A DNA stretch of 64,000 nt from Bradysia coprophila (GCF_014529535.1 NW_023503423.1:8145340-8209339); one strand, 5' to 3'. Shown: positions 12,997 to 24,800, counted from the first letter of the stretch. Numbers and translations are program-made. The notes: generated by a model from the sequence alone, not told the origin.

Positions 12997-13386
12997 GTCT
13001 CGTCAATACCTTGCATTTGATGTTTTTTTCACTAGTTTTTCAAGCATATCTCTGGATGCTTTCGCTCAAAAATGGTGTGCGATATGTCAAATGGTAGGTA
13101 GGTATCGATGCGAAACAAATAAGCAATTCTTAAGAAAATAGGGCGTGTATAACAACAGCTATTAGCTGGAAAGCAATCAAAACTGCATATTTCCCTGTTT
13201 TCCCGCATCTCCCCAGGAGACAGGCCTTGCAATAAAAATTTTAATTTTTAAATTTCATTCGTCATTTGGGTCCAGTACCTATTCTTTGAAGCCAATTTGG
13301 ATTTTCTAAGATACCAGGTAAGTTACCGATGTATCAGGACCAATAAAACGGTAATATCTAGACATTGAAATTTATAACAAAAACCT

Positions 13387-16300
13387 TTAATGTCTCTGCC
13401 GCTCAAAGAACCGAACAATGTCCTGTAAATTTTGCTCTTGCCAGTTAAGAATGCCTCGGGCAGAAACTCTCAAATTATTTCCGGTATTCGAAGTTATTGC
13501 TCCATTGAGCTGAAGATGCGTCAAAAGGTCAGCAAATACATCGAATAATTCTTCTGTTGGTATACGAATAGCTATGTTCGAACATAGTGTCGACACAAGA
13601 TTCGGCGCGATCGAATTGATACCGCCATAATTCAGTCGAACAAAATCTATCAACACCAACAGAGAGCCAATGCCGTTGTTCAAAGGAGACGACAAAATAT
13701 TAGACCTTTCTGCATTCGACACTGTTCCCGGACGAATTGCTGTTAGTAAGTGTTCGTACAGAATTTCTTCATTTTCAATGCAGCCAAGTCCTGCGATTAT
13801 CCTGTTTCGTTCAATCTGACGCGTAGCAGACGATAACAGATTTTGCAATGCCTCTACGCTGTCTGCGTCACTTTGTCGTATTCCATTGCAATAGATTTGA
13901 GCAACTACGTCAGGATGAACTGTCTGTTGCGACTCAAACACATTTTCTAATTGCTGAGCTGTATCAGATAGACATTGTGGCAGTCCGTGGAAGCAAGCCA
14001 AATTTATCGCAACTTGTCTGGCATATCGATCGAGTCGTGGCTCGTTTTCTATTACATTCACACCTAATTTGTTGTACATAGCAACGACATTCTTCAAAAC
14101 ATACTCTTGAAAGTCATCATACACTGACGAGCCAAGTAACCAACGGTTGTACAGGAATAGAGCTCGGTCAGCACTGTCCCATGGGATAAAATCCGTTTCT
14201 CTTTCCAAATAGTTCATGATATCCAAGGGTATGTCGAAAGTGATGCGTCCAGATCGGGCGACATGGAACGAATCGTCAATAAGTTGATTGCGGTTTAACA
14301 GATGAATTCGATCATACTGTGGACCATTCAGCTGTTCAATAATTAAATTCCACAATTGATTGTCGTAGTTGACCCGATAGTATCCACTCTGTTGAATGTT
14401 GAGCACAATCCAATCATCTGGCATCCACGGTTTCGGTGTTGAATCATTCCGTATCTCCGATTCCCTTGCCGTTAACCACATATCAGCTGTTGTCGTATTG
14501 AAATTGGGATTCGATGCGACCACATAAGTGATCGGTACATGCCAAACATTATCCGACGATTGATTGGTGTAAAAGAATCTTGACTGCTGTAAGTTCAGTA
14601 CATTTCCCGACCGAGTCACTGTGATGATTGGAACACCTGCTAGAAGTTCCCATGTACTTAAAATAGCATGAACATCGGGAGTGTTGTCTGGAATGGCTTC
14701 GTTTACTCCTTGTTGGACTCCAGCGTACAGAAGGGCAGAATTTGTGTAGTTATCTTGGCGGTCTTGTAAGAAAAAGTGTAAGCCTCGTCTCCATGTGTCA
14801 TGACCGAGTGCATTTTGTATCATGTGCAACACACTGCCAGCTTTATGGTAGGATACAATGTCGAACAAACTGGTGACAAATGGTAATTTACTGAGAACTG
14901 ATAATAGAGCACCCAAAAACAATGTCATCTTACTCTTCGATACGGTCAGGATGTTCGACATAATGTGTCATCGCTCGAACATTCGGATTGGCATCATTCT
15001 CTAGCGCAACGTGCATGTATTCGACTAAGAAAGAGTCCATGTATCTGGCGTCCGGATACGTCACGTGCGGAATAAAAAATTCATAGAGAGCAGCGAAACC
15101 TTCATTGATCCACAAGTACGTCCACCATGCAGGATTTACGAGATTTCCGAACCATTGATGCTATAAAAAAAAGTTGATAAAATTCGTGTGTGAATAGACA
15201 AGCTTTGTGTCGGGGAAAGCCAGACACTCAAAAACGTCGAGATTAGTATGTCTGGCTTCTGATTACAATATCTCTCGTTTTCGGTCCAATTAGACAAAAT
15301 CACTTAATGACACTCGATCAGGTGGCGATTAAAATAAACGTACGTACACACCACTCGAAAAGCTATTTTTACACTTACGATGAACTCGTGGGCGACGATT
15401 GTGATAACATTGTCCTGATCTCGCGTTCTATCCAAACTCGGATCCCAGAGCAAAAACGGTTCTCTGTACAAAACAAGGCCCGAATTTTCCATTGCCCCGA
15501 ATGCAAAGTTGGGACACGCAAATTGATCCATTTTCGGAAATGTGTAATTGATTCCGGTGTACTCCTCCATCATCCTCATTTGCCGTATAGACGTTTCCAG
15601 CGCCATTTCACCTTCTCCATTCAGAATCGAAGCACTCTTTCCGAAAATGCGTTGCGGTGGTGTAACAGCCAAATCCTCGGTAAAAATAAAGTCGGAAACG
15701 GTGAATGCCACCAGGTAGCTTTGCATTCTTAACGTTTCGGCGAATCTCGTTACAACGTAATCAGTTCCTGGTTCTGGAACGATTTCGGCCACATTCATAT
15801 TGCCGAGTGCCGTGTAGCTTGTGTGATGTCTAATGGATACGTTGAAACGTGTTCGGTGCAAAGGTTCGTCATAACTGAAACCGAAAAGAATTTCTGATTG
15901 TTGGAACGAGGGATGCGTAAAAACATTGGCTCACCAAGGAAATGCGCGACGGGCTTCGGTAGCTTGAAATTGAGTTGATGCAAGCCATCGTGTATTGCCT
16001 GCTGGGTCAACATACCAAGCACGATAAATGCCCAAACCATCATCGGTCATAGTTCCATTGTACGTGACACTTACTGAGTATTCCTGCCCCTGTTCCAATT
16101 GTTGATTTGGTTCTATGATCAAAAATTCCAAAGTTTCGTTTAGGTGCCACGCAACATCATCTTCAATCAAATTATTGTTGGAGTCAAATAAATTGACTGT
16201 CTCAATGGTCAAATCACGGTACTGCAGTGTCAATTCAGACGTCGGTTCTATACACCGAAATCTTACGGTCACCTGACCGTTGAATTCAAAATCTCCTCTG

Positions 16301-16533
16301 TGTATATCAGTAGAGATCCAGATGTCATATGACATCGGCAGTGTGGTATTTGGAAGTCGATAGCTGATACCATCATAGGGATCAACCAACGGCAGAATGG
16401 AACTGTCGTCTTCGAAATCCATAAACGGTATATGGTTTTCTTGAAATGATGTTTTCATTCCTGTTCGGGGATTGACTCCACCACCAAACGCTAGAGTAAT
16501 TCCGATAGATAAGAACAGCACGTTCGACAACAT
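13387..16533 (-). CDS. M1 zinc aminopeptidase (aminopeptidase N-like, secreted)
   Basis: Four minus-strand exons, 16533-15935, 15874-15379, 15160-14934 and 14869-13387, are in frame and give 934 aa. A hydrophobic signal peptide follows the ATG ([18 protein letters not shown]). Family landmarks are all present: FPCYDEP (from residue 198), GAMEN (326-330, binds the substrate N-terminus), HEFIH (362-366) with the third zinc ligand E385, and the transition-state Tyr448 in VSYHKAGSV, followed by the C-terminal ERAP1-type helical domain. HEFIH is assembled across an intron. The last intron is only 64 bp, and reading through it creates a false upstream start at about 14961. The C-terminus (FFERQRH) has no hydrophobic tail, so unlike gut GPI-anchored APNs this one should be soluble and secreted. 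It removes N-terminal residues from peptides. The exact paralogue is not assignable. Confidence 0.93.
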
Positions 16534-16832
16534 TTTAAGCAATTTGCTGTCGGGCTATACAAGAGTGGCTAGCGCTTAAATGATACTGACTTCAAAAACC
16601 AGAAAAGCCCTCAAGTAACCTAACACCGTATCTTCGAAATGTCTCCGATAAAATTTGGATTAGATTAAATTTTCCAATTACTTGCTGAAAATTATCAACA
16701 TGAGAGGTACAGTATAATTTAGTTTGTATGATTGGCTTGGCCATACACACAGGGCCTATTTGATCGCAAGTGATTTGTAAACGTTTCTACAAATTTTACA
16801 GTTTCACTTAACATTTAACATTTCTGGTACAG

Positions 16833-18440
16833 GGCTCGGAACAGTTTGTTCTGACCTGATCTGAAATCTGCAAATGACGAATCTGTACTTTACAGATCAG
16901 ATCAGATCAAGCTTGAATGTAATCTGATCTGATCTGGAAAATTCAGATCGACATTTTCAGATTTCAGATCAGATCCGGAGAGCCGAAAAATAAACGCCGG
17001 CGGCGTCTAGCCGTCCAAAAAAGGCGTGGCGGCGGCGGCTAAGTACGGCTTAGCCGTTAAAAAAGTTCAGGCGGCGACTGGGCCTAGCCGCCGACCAAAA
17101 AGGTCGGCTGGCCGCGGCTGGATGACAAATTTTTGTAATTTTCACGAATTTCTGCGATTTTTTACGAATTTTCGCTCTGTTCACAAGTTTTCGCGCTTTA
17201 AACGAATTTTTGCGCTTTTAACGAATTTTCATGAAATTTCAAATCTTTTACGAATCGAATTTTCGCAATTTTTACTATTTTCATAAAATTTGGGATTTTC
17301 ACAAACAAAAGACCATGTCCATCGACAGTATTTTCTACAAATTCTTGAAAATTTTCTTAAATTTCTCAATTTTTCTTGGAATGTTGTTTTGAAGAAAAAA
17401 TAAAAAACTTACGAAAATCAAAGTAGAAAATATCTTAAAGATAGACATAGCAAGGGACATTAAAAGTAGGGGTACATTCTCAAGTGACGGTACTGTCCCA
17501 AAAAATGAATTTAATTTTGTTGGTTTGTGTCATCTTTTTTGGATAAAATATGCACCAGCCGCCGAGTTAGCCGACCTAAACCTCTGGCGGCGGCTTACGG
17601 CGGCTAGCTGCAATTAGTCGACCAAAATCTCCGGCGGCTAGCTGCAATTAGTCGACCAAAATCTCCGGCGGCAGCGGCGAGTCGTTTTGGGTCTAGCCGC
17701 CGGTTTTCGGCGGCTGAAATTTGGCGGCTCTCCAGTCTGCAATAGGGCATGTTTTTTGTTGACGGTTTCTCCACTTGTCAGCAATTTTCCTATTGCTGTA
17801 GCTGCATATGGCGCTTCTATAATTTTCAGTATAAAACTTCAAGAAACGACCGTGTTAAGATATGAAAATAAAGATGCCGCTTTTGTAGGTTTCAGCATAA
17901 ACTATAGTACTGGCGCGTGACCTGCTATTGTAATAATTGCGAATCGGACTTCGTTTTATGTATTATTGATTCGTAGACAAAACATTAAATTCGTTTTATG
18001 CAATTTTGTGATAATATTTGCAACTTGCGCAGCTGTGTGCAATTTTATATGAACGTATTTTATCGCACTAGTGCGACAATGGATTTGCAAGGGACTTTTT
18101 CGCACTAGTGCATTAAAAGCAACGTGTTTGTGACGTCGATATATATTCGACATTCTTAATTGCATAAAACGTTGTATCCAACACGAATCGTATGAAGGAC
18201 GGTATATTATCGCACACGACGTCTTGTCAACCTCTTGTTACATAAATAACTATTAAAAAATTGTGAATCCCAAAGTGTCGACAATATTTTCTAAAACTGT
18301 TTCAGTAATGTTTCAAGTAAATATGTAAACAGAACCTACCACTTCAACAGTCTTCAGATCAGATTCAGATTGATATGTTCACGATTTTCAAATTCCAGAT
18401 CAGAATCAGATCAGATTAAAATCTTAAAAATTTCAGTTCA
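16833..18440. repeat. AGATCTGA-rich repeat split by a GC-rich insertion
   Basis: The flanks 16833-16973 and about 18350-18440 are made of variants of CAGATCTGAAT, as in the hAT MITE at 62873-63249; the left part starts CAGGGCTCGGAACAG, like that element's end. Together they look like one older copy interrupted by the element at 16974-17741 and further DNA. The outer target duplication is not clear. Confidence 0.5.
16974..17741. mobile_element. GC-ended inverted-repeat element
   Basis: The ends CGGAGAGCCG (left) and CGGCTCTCC (right) are inverted, and each is followed by sequence built from GCCGGCGGC/GGCGGCGGCT words. The middle (17120-17290) is a degenerate array of about 18 bp units like TTTTTACGAATTTTCGCG. 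No target duplication is convincing. The architecture (GC-rich ends, AT-rich core) resembles the hAT copy at 11320. Confidence 0.55.
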
Positions 18441-18703
18441 ATCTACCGGGCGTGGTATTGAGAGTGTGCTTTTCATATATTATTAATCCAGTAGTGTGTG
18501 ATCGACGGCGGATCGAAAATGTTCAATATTTTTTTCATATTTTTTACATGCCAGCGCGCGGAAAGGTGCATTTTACATCACTGCTTATGTCTGTGAAAAA
18601 GTGCTTACCGGACGCTAGCATGTAAAATATAAAACGTATCTACGGGAAAATTTGTTTACCCATGAGTGGATTTTTGGCCCGAGCCGAAGTCGAGGGATAT
18701 AAT

Positions 18704-18874
18704 CTCTACACTGAGAAAAAAGTTGACGGTTGCGTTCCCAGGTAATGTAACTTTTCATGCAAAAATCACATTATCTGTGACAGGTAATGCTGTTTTTGTA
18801 TGAGAAATTAGATTACCTGGGGAAAGATTATCTGTCACAGGTAATAATCTGAAAACTTTTTTGTCAGTGTAGAG
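18704..18874. mobile_element. 171-bp MITE
   Basis: The 21-bp terminal inverted repeats at 18704-18724 and 18854-18874 (core CACTGAGAAAAAAGTT against its complement) differ at one base. The interior repeats CAGGTAAT in both orientations. A related left end occurs at 22045-22115. Confidence 0.75.
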
Positions 18875-19031
18875 TTAGGTTCCGCAGTTACGTAACATTC
18901 TATTATTGTGCGTGATATAAGTAATTCTTGACGTTTAAAACTTACTTTCGAAGGTGATTTCATTCAAGGTTCTCTCGATTTCATTGACATTGAAGTTAGC
19001 TTTTAATGTTGTTTTCTTCGACAAGTGCATA

Positions 19032-21264
19032 ATGAAAGATCCTTCCGTTTGGTTATTTTTTACGTTTCTAGCATTGCTAAGCTTTGTATATTTACAGGAC
19101 ATTGATCTAAATGATGAAAGCCAAACATTATTCAATGTAAGTTCGATTACATTGTTTACGGCCGGTTTAATTTGCTGAAAAGACGATTTTTCTTTGTTAC
19201 ATTGAAAGCTTAGTTTCAGGAAAGTGTTCGAATTCAACAAGCAATTCTGGAACGGCAGTCTCAGCGCAACAAAAGCTTTAGACAAATAAAGAAAACCTAC
19301 ATTCTGAACGAATTGACAAACAAGATACTTGATTTGCCAGTAAAAGATTTAATAGGAAAATTACAAATGCGAAGTTTAAACGCTACACAGGTTCTTCAAG
19401 CATACATCGCAAGGGCAATTGCCGTCCAAGATAAATTCAACTGTATAACAGAGTTCGTACCATTCGCTTTGGTTTGTTTTGAAATTCGATTGCATGAATT
19501 TGAGTTTGTTGAAAATAAAATTCATAGGAAAGGGCACAGAAATTGGATAAACTCAACGCTGTTCAAGGACCACTGCACGGCATACCAATTTGTGTTAAAG
19601 ATGATCACGACATTATTGGAATGGATACAACATTGGGGCTTGGGAAAAATCTTAATGAACCAGCATCGTCCAACAGTGTTCTTGTCCAATCATTAATGGA
19701 TCTGGGAGCAATCATATTTTGCAAAACAAATATTCCACAGACGTTGTTCCGGTTTTCAAGTGACAATCCTATTTTTGGTGAAACACTCAACTATCGCAAT
19801 GTGAAACTTGCTCCTGGAGGTTCTAGCTGTGGAACAGCATCGCTTATTGGAGGAGGTGGTGCAGTTTTTGGTACTGGTACCGATATTGCTGGTTCTGTCA
19901 GAATTCCAGCACATTTTAGTGGTCTTTCTACTCTCATGCCAACTATAAATAGATTAAGTGATAAAGGAATAAAGCGTACACTACCACAACTAGTCGGACG
20001 TACGTAAATGATTTCGAAATTTGAAGTATTTGAAAGTAACGGTTATAACGTTCTTTCTAGTTAGAGGAGTCCCAGGAGTGTTGGCAAACGATATTAGCAC
20101 AGTAACTTATGTATTCAAAGCACTTTTAACAGATGCTACTCAAAATACTTACGATGCTGAAGCGCTTCCGATTCCATGGGACACTAAAGTGCATTACAAA
20201 TATTTTCTTTTCTTAAAAAAAAAATTGAACTCAAGTTAATTTTAGGTGTTCGAATCGAGACGGCCATTAAGATTTGGTTACTATACCTCTTTGTCATTCT
20301 TCCCTGCAATCGGTGACACGATTGCAACTGTTTTGAATGCTAAAACCGATTTGGAGAGTTTAGGACATGTTTTTGTGCCGTTTAAAATTGAAAAAGACTG
20401 GGACATTGTTAAATTAATGAACGATGTTGTTGCGGTAGATTTTGGACCCGAATCACATTTCAAGAAACTCTTCGCTAACGAGCCTCCAGCCAGAGGACTG
20501 GAAATGTTGCGGGCCAATTCCTGGCGATCTGATGCGAGACGACGCCTGGATACGTGTCTAAGTAATGTGACGAAACCTGGCACTAGTGAATATTCCGCGA
20601 GAGTCTCACTTTTATCACAGGCTGGAACTGATCAGCATTCTGACAGAGATGTATGGGACATGATCTATCAGAAAAATCAACTGACTTCGAAACTGTTAGC
20701 ACAAATGGAAGATCACAATTTGGATTTGATATTGGCCCCAGCATTTCCTTTTGCTGCTTGCCGAATTAACGATACAGAAGCACTTTTTGGTAATTCCATT
20801 TTTTTTTTGTACGAAACAAATAATGTTCATCGTGTTTTATGGAATTTTGCAGGAGCCACAGAATACACAATGATTTGGAATTTTGTTGATTTCCCGGCTG
20901 GTGTTATTCCATTCGGTGAAGAGAGTGGTCAAAATATCGATAATTATAATGACGATTAGATTAGATGGGAGGGTGTAAGCCCAGCACCTAAGCCTCAGAT
21001 GGGCCTGTTGTGCTATTATAATGACGAAGGCGACGCTCTGCTTAGATTGGCGAAGGAGGTATGCACACTTTGATCATTTGTGATTAATGGAAGTAGGTAT
21101 AATTGCTTTTGGTCGTATTATGGCCCATTGAAATTTTCCAGTCAACAAAAGAATCAATTGGCTCTCCGATTGGTGTTCAAATAATTGGAAAACCGTTCAA
21201 GGAAGAACTAGTGCTGAGAGCATTGAACGAATTATCCAACAGAAAGTCGTCATCTCTTATCTAA
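19032..21264 (+). CDS. fatty-acid amide hydrolase-like amidase, 3' end disrupted
   Basis: Seven exons: 19032-19136, 19220-19471, 19528-19999, 20061-20188, 20246-20789, 20853-21058 and 21142-21264. An N-terminal hydrophobic helix (VWLFFTFLALLSFVYL) suggests membrane anchoring, as in FAAH2. The amidase-signature triad is visible: Lys in GIPICVKDD, the cis-Ser in PGGSSCG, and the nucleophile Ser in GTDIAGSVRIP. Exon 6 carries a 59-bp insertion (20956-21014) flanked by a 13-bp duplication. It adds an immediate in-frame TAG (20957-20959), so the readable product is 535 aa and lacks the conserved GSPIGVQIIGKPF tail encoded beyond it. Without insertion plus duplication (72 bp) the frame would give about 585 aa. 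Either this allele is damaged or the segment is spliced out. An alternative start at 18954 is possible. By family it hydrolyses fatty-acid amides such as endocannabinoid-like lipids. Confidence 0.88.
20956..21014 (+). mobile_element. short retroposon fragment inserted in the amidase exon
   Basis: This 59-bp segment lies between perfect 13-bp direct repeats ATTATAATGACGA (20943-20955 and 21015-21027). Its core ACCTAAGCCTCAGATGGGCC recurs at about 35693-35712. A long, variable-length duplication plus a short truncated body suggests target-primed (LINE-mobilised SINE) insertion. Confidence 0.8.
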
Positions 21265-21417
21265 GAATAAGCATATTATTTATGGAGGATGACATTAGCC
21301 GGAATTCCCTGGTTGTTTTTTGTTGAAGGTACAATTTATAGATTAATCTAGTAATCAGGCAGGATACTAATATTTATATTATAATCATGTTAGCTGGTTA
21401 GACGTTCTTGATACTTG

Positions 21418-21427
21418 AATAAATAAA
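21418..21427 (+). promoter_or_regulatory. poly(A) signal of the amidase gene
   Basis: Overlapping AATAAATAAA about 155 bp after the last-exon stop. Confidence 0.55.
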
Positions 21428-21768
21428 GTCTATTCAAGACAGAGCTCCGATATTCTTTCATTACTATCAGTTTTTCCCCTGGAGCTTCTAACATTTTTGT
21501 CGTTGTTGTCATTAAATGATGGAATAGCTGTATTCACGAGTTATGGAATATTAAAATAAAAACTTTAATAAAAATGTTGAAACGGCTTCTCATAAACTTA
21601 AAACTTTACATTAAAACAAGCCACCAGAACAGTCTAATGCCAATTCATTTCAATCTTGATCTTGCTTAATGAACAAAATTAGGATGGCAATAACAACCCA
21701 GGGTGACTCATACGCTGTAATTGCCCAAAACCACATACAGTGGAAGTGTGCGCAAGTTCTTTTATCCA

Positions 21769-21830
21769 CTTACAAAAGAACTGATATCGGAGGGGGTGAC
21801 GCTTACAGCTTCGACTCACAAAAAGAGAAG
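21769..21830 (+). repeat. fragment shared with the 30.6-kb hairpin element
   Basis: About 60 bases (ACAAAAGAACTGATATCGG onward, through GGTGACGCTTACAGCTTCGA) recur inverted at 30692-30752. It is a transposon-derived piece without recognised coding capacity. Confidence 0.7.
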
Positions 21831-22387
21831 CGAAAATTTTACTGAAAAAATTCTAGAAAAAAAATTACCAAAAAAAATTTGCGGCACTGAAAATCAGCCA
21901 AATCCACCAAGTCATTCAAAAGTTTCGTTGTAACAAACTTACAAAGTAACAAAGGTTGGTAAAATTTATCTATTTCAAAATGTATGAATATCCAAATTCT
22001 GAAATTTAATATCTCTGATAGCTCGTTGAACTCGTATGGACGCCCACACTGACAAAAAAGTTTCGAAAAACACAGCTGTTGCAGGTAACTTTGTCTCCAG
22101 GTAATCTACAATAGCTGCCACAGCTGTGGGGCGCTATTTCTTTTGATGTCTTTGAAGTAATTCGTATGTTCTTTAGGGAGCGGGGGTGCTTAAATAAAAA
22201 TATAGTCTGCATATGGTTCAATTCTTTACAGTTTTTGAATATCCCTCTCGTAACTCGTTTTTATCTGTAACAAATCTTAACAGTCTTTCCAGACCCGGAC
22301 TGGCCATACTGGGCATTCGGGCGATTCCCGAAGGGCCTTTTGCTTCAGTCGGGCGAAGTCCTGACAGGGGTTTTTAATAGTAGATTA

Positions 22388-22503
22388 CAGCAGAGCCTTT
22401 GTAAATGAGTAATACATGTGTGCGATGTTTGCGGCGTGTGAGCCGAAGGCGAACCGCCTAATTTCGCACACATGTATTACTCATTCACATAGGCTCTTCT
22501 GTA
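22388..22503. repeat. 116-bp hairpin
   Basis: The arms CAGAGCCTTTGTAAATGAGT... and ...ACTCATTCACATAGGCTCT are inverted copies with a GC-rich loop (GCGGCGTGTGAGCCGAAGGC). Confidence 0.7.
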
Positions 22504-22514
22504 CTGTTCTTTAA

Positions 22515-22983
22515 TGTGTAGGCATCCTGTGCGTTGTATTTACATTGTCTAAGATGAAAACTACGAAACAATTTTGCATAAAACAACATTTCGGAACCTT
22601 TCCACTTCTAACCATTTTGAACTAAAATTTTATTTTCATTTAGTAGGCATCGGTTGTGGACGCCATTTCGGCTGTATTTAATTGACTTCTTTGTTGTTGT
22701 CATTCTCAGTTTCAGTGCAAAATTTTTGATTTTGTTGTTTTAAACTATAAATTCAGTGTGATTTTAGTGTTTTCTTAATGTTATCGATGGCAGGTGTACC
22801 AAAAAATAGTTCTGCCTGTGTAGATTCTAATTTATGTCGTGGTTTGTGTGAAGTGAAAACATAAACAAAATCATCGAAAAATTTCCGACCAGCGCATGTA
22901 AATGATCGAAAAACCTAACATGTAAGTTTCATTTACATTCTCATCGCAGACAATGTAAATATAACGTACAGGATGCCTACACA
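22515..22983. mobile_element. 469-bp inverted-repeat element flanked by TTAA
   Basis: The ends TGTGTAGGCATCCTG... and ...CAGGATGCCTACACA pair over about 37 bp. TTAA occurs on both sides (22511-22514, 22984-22987), the target of piggyBac-type transposons; the end sequence itself is not the usual piggyBac CCY start. No transposase is present. Confidence 0.7.
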
Positions 22984-23144
22984 TTAAAATTTTAAACAAA
23001 TGTAGCCAATTTTAGCGAACATAGGCAAAATCTTTAATTTCCAATCGAAATTTTTCTACTGAGGCCTTTCTGTCAATTTATTATTCGATTCTCTCAATAT
23101 TTTCTTCGATTTCCTAGCCTTTCAGTTAATCTTTTATTCGATTT

Positions 23145-23636
23145 AAAGTCGAAGCATTATAATTTGATCGATTCTATTCATTTTTAAATAATTGTAGTTT
23201 TTCAAGAAATAATTTCGAAAACATTACAGTATAAAAGCTTACACATGCGCATTAGAGCTGTTTACTCCAAGGCTGTATACTTTGAGGAGGTCACGCAGAC
23301 CGCCATTTTATTAGATACGCGGGAACACACCACTTCTGATGATTTTACATGTAAAAAATTTCATCAAGACGACGAGAATCATCAGAGTAGGTGAATTTTT
23401 GTATGAAATCGGCCATTTTATCATCAACTGTGGTGTGTAACCCGCGTATCTGTATCTGCTTGACCTCCCCAAAGTATACAGCCTTGGTTTACTCGCGGTA
23501 TACCTGCGGGTAGTCCGTTCAAATGCACGTGTCTAAGCTTTTATTAATGTTTTCGAAATGATTTCTTCGAAAACTACAATTATTTAAAAATGAATTAAAT
23601 GAGTGGAATCGATCAAATTATAATGCTCCGACTTTA
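23145..23636. mobile_element. hairpin MITE A, copy 1 (interrupted)
   Basis: The inverted arms start AAAGTCGAAGCATTATAATT and end with the complement. It is the same element as 51302-51547, but here MITE B is inserted in its loop after TTTACT. Confidence 0.82.
23267..23487. mobile_element. MITE B, copy 1, nested in MITE A
   Basis: The ends CCAAGGCTGTATACTTTG... and ...CAAAGTATACAGCCTTGG are flanked by TTTACT on both sides (23261-23266, 23488-23493). The uninterrupted copy of A at 51302 shows a single TTTACT at this point, confirming a 6-bp target duplication. Confidence 0.85.
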
Positions 23637-23685
23637 TATATTCGAACCAAATTTTTACCATTAAATTTGATTCGAATAATAGTAC

Positions 23686-23816
23686 ATTTTCTACCTTGGT
23701 GTATATTTCGAGAATAACTTCGTATGTACAATTGTATATAACGAGCGCCAGCGAGTGTATATACAATTGTACATAAGAAGTGATTCGAGAAATATACACC
23801 AAGGTAGAACAATGTT
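23686..23816. repeat. 131-bp hairpin
   Basis: The arms CTACCTTGGTGTATATTTCG... and its complement enclose an imperfect loop containing GAGCGCCAGCGAGTG. Confidence 0.7.
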
Positions 23817-24312
23817 TTATCTCCTGCAAGCTGATATTTCATACATTAGCGAAATAACCACAAAAATTTGGATTTAAAATTAATTAATTAAGCATGTTGT
23901 TTTAAAACGCATTCACAACAAAAAAAAACATCATACAGAGAATCCTTTATTTACTTACTCACACACATATACTATCCACCTCAACATTTCGTTCAAATCA
24001 CATCATTCCGACTACTCTGATTATTTGATCGATGTAGAAGTGACTAACGAACCACTACCGACACCAATTGCATCTCGTTATGTGATTTGTTGGCGTATTG
24101 GTCAGCATGTTTGGTTGATATGCTGCTGGTCCCGTGTTCGCTTCCGCCGTTCGGCGATTTTTTTTTTGTTCAAATATGTAGATGGAAAGTAAATTTACCC
24201 TAGGTGGGTTATGTGTGAATTATCCAATCGTATAGGCTGTGGTTATGTATGTGTTTGTGTTTATATGCAGAAACGCGTAATGTATGAAATATCAGCTTGC
24301 AGGAGATAAAAT
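23815..24312. mobile_element. about 500-bp inverted-repeat element
   Basis: Terminal arms of about 35 bp (TTTTATCTCCTGCAAGCTGA... and ...TCAGCTTGCAGGAGATAAAA). There is no open frame and no clear target duplication. Confidence 0.7.
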
Positions 24313-24457
24313 TGTATTATTTTACGGCATTCTCCTTGCCGATTTATTGTACAAATTGCCGAAAACACCGAAATTCTTTCCTCTCCTAATCAACACTTGT
24401 ATTCTTTCACTCAGGGCTTATTGCTGAGAATTTTAATTCCAAAAATTTTGAAAAAAT

Positions 24458-24800
24458 TCAGAATATTCTGAAAAAGATTCTCAATAATAAGCGTTGCAAT
24501 AGAATAAATTCCCAAAAAATGTGCAAAAAATGGGAATTTTCTAGCGGTTTTAGATAAAGTTTCCAGAAAATGTACCTAAAATGGAAATTTTCTAGCGGCT
24601 TTAGATAAAATTCCCAGAAAAAGTACAAAAAATGGGAATTTTCTAGCAGCCATAGAAAAAATTCCCAGAAAATGTGCAAAAAATGAGAATTTTCTACCGG
24701 CTTTAGATGAAATTCCCAGAAAATGTACAAAAAATGGGAATTTTCTAGCAGCCATTGATAAAATTCCCAGAACATGTACAAAAAATGGGAATTTTCAAAC
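24458..24800. repeat. 51-bp minisatellite, about 6 copies
   Basis: The phrase GGGAATTTTCTAGC recurs at exact 51-bp steps (CTAGC/CTACC at 24541, 24592, 24643, 24694, 24745). Because 51 is a multiple of 3, the minus strand stays open for 107 codons as a 17-residue repeat (ENSHFLYIFWEFYLKPL-like). Near-identical phrases CAGGGCTTATTG at 24412 and 24811 flank the array. It is probably not a gene. Confidence 0.8.

Larger units (their letters stand above)
10797..13225. repeat. imperfect inverted repeat enclosing a hAT element
   Basis: The stretch 10797-10990 reappears, diverged and inverted, at about 13032-13225: both read GGGGAGRTGCGGGAAAAC... through to CATCCAGAGATATGCTTGAA. The hAT copy at 11320-12996 is inserted between the arms. 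The arms carry the phrase CAATACCTTTCATTTGA, also seen near 25930 in another repeat family, so they probably are transposon ends. Confidence 0.65.

Noticed and set aside
15307..15732. 141-codon plus-strand ORF
   Set aside because: Antisense shadow of the aminopeptidase exon 2, which has strong family motifs.
24458..24781. 107-codon minus-strand repeat ORF as a protein gene
   Set aside because: It is the by-product of a 51-bp tandem repeat; no start context, splice sites or family support.
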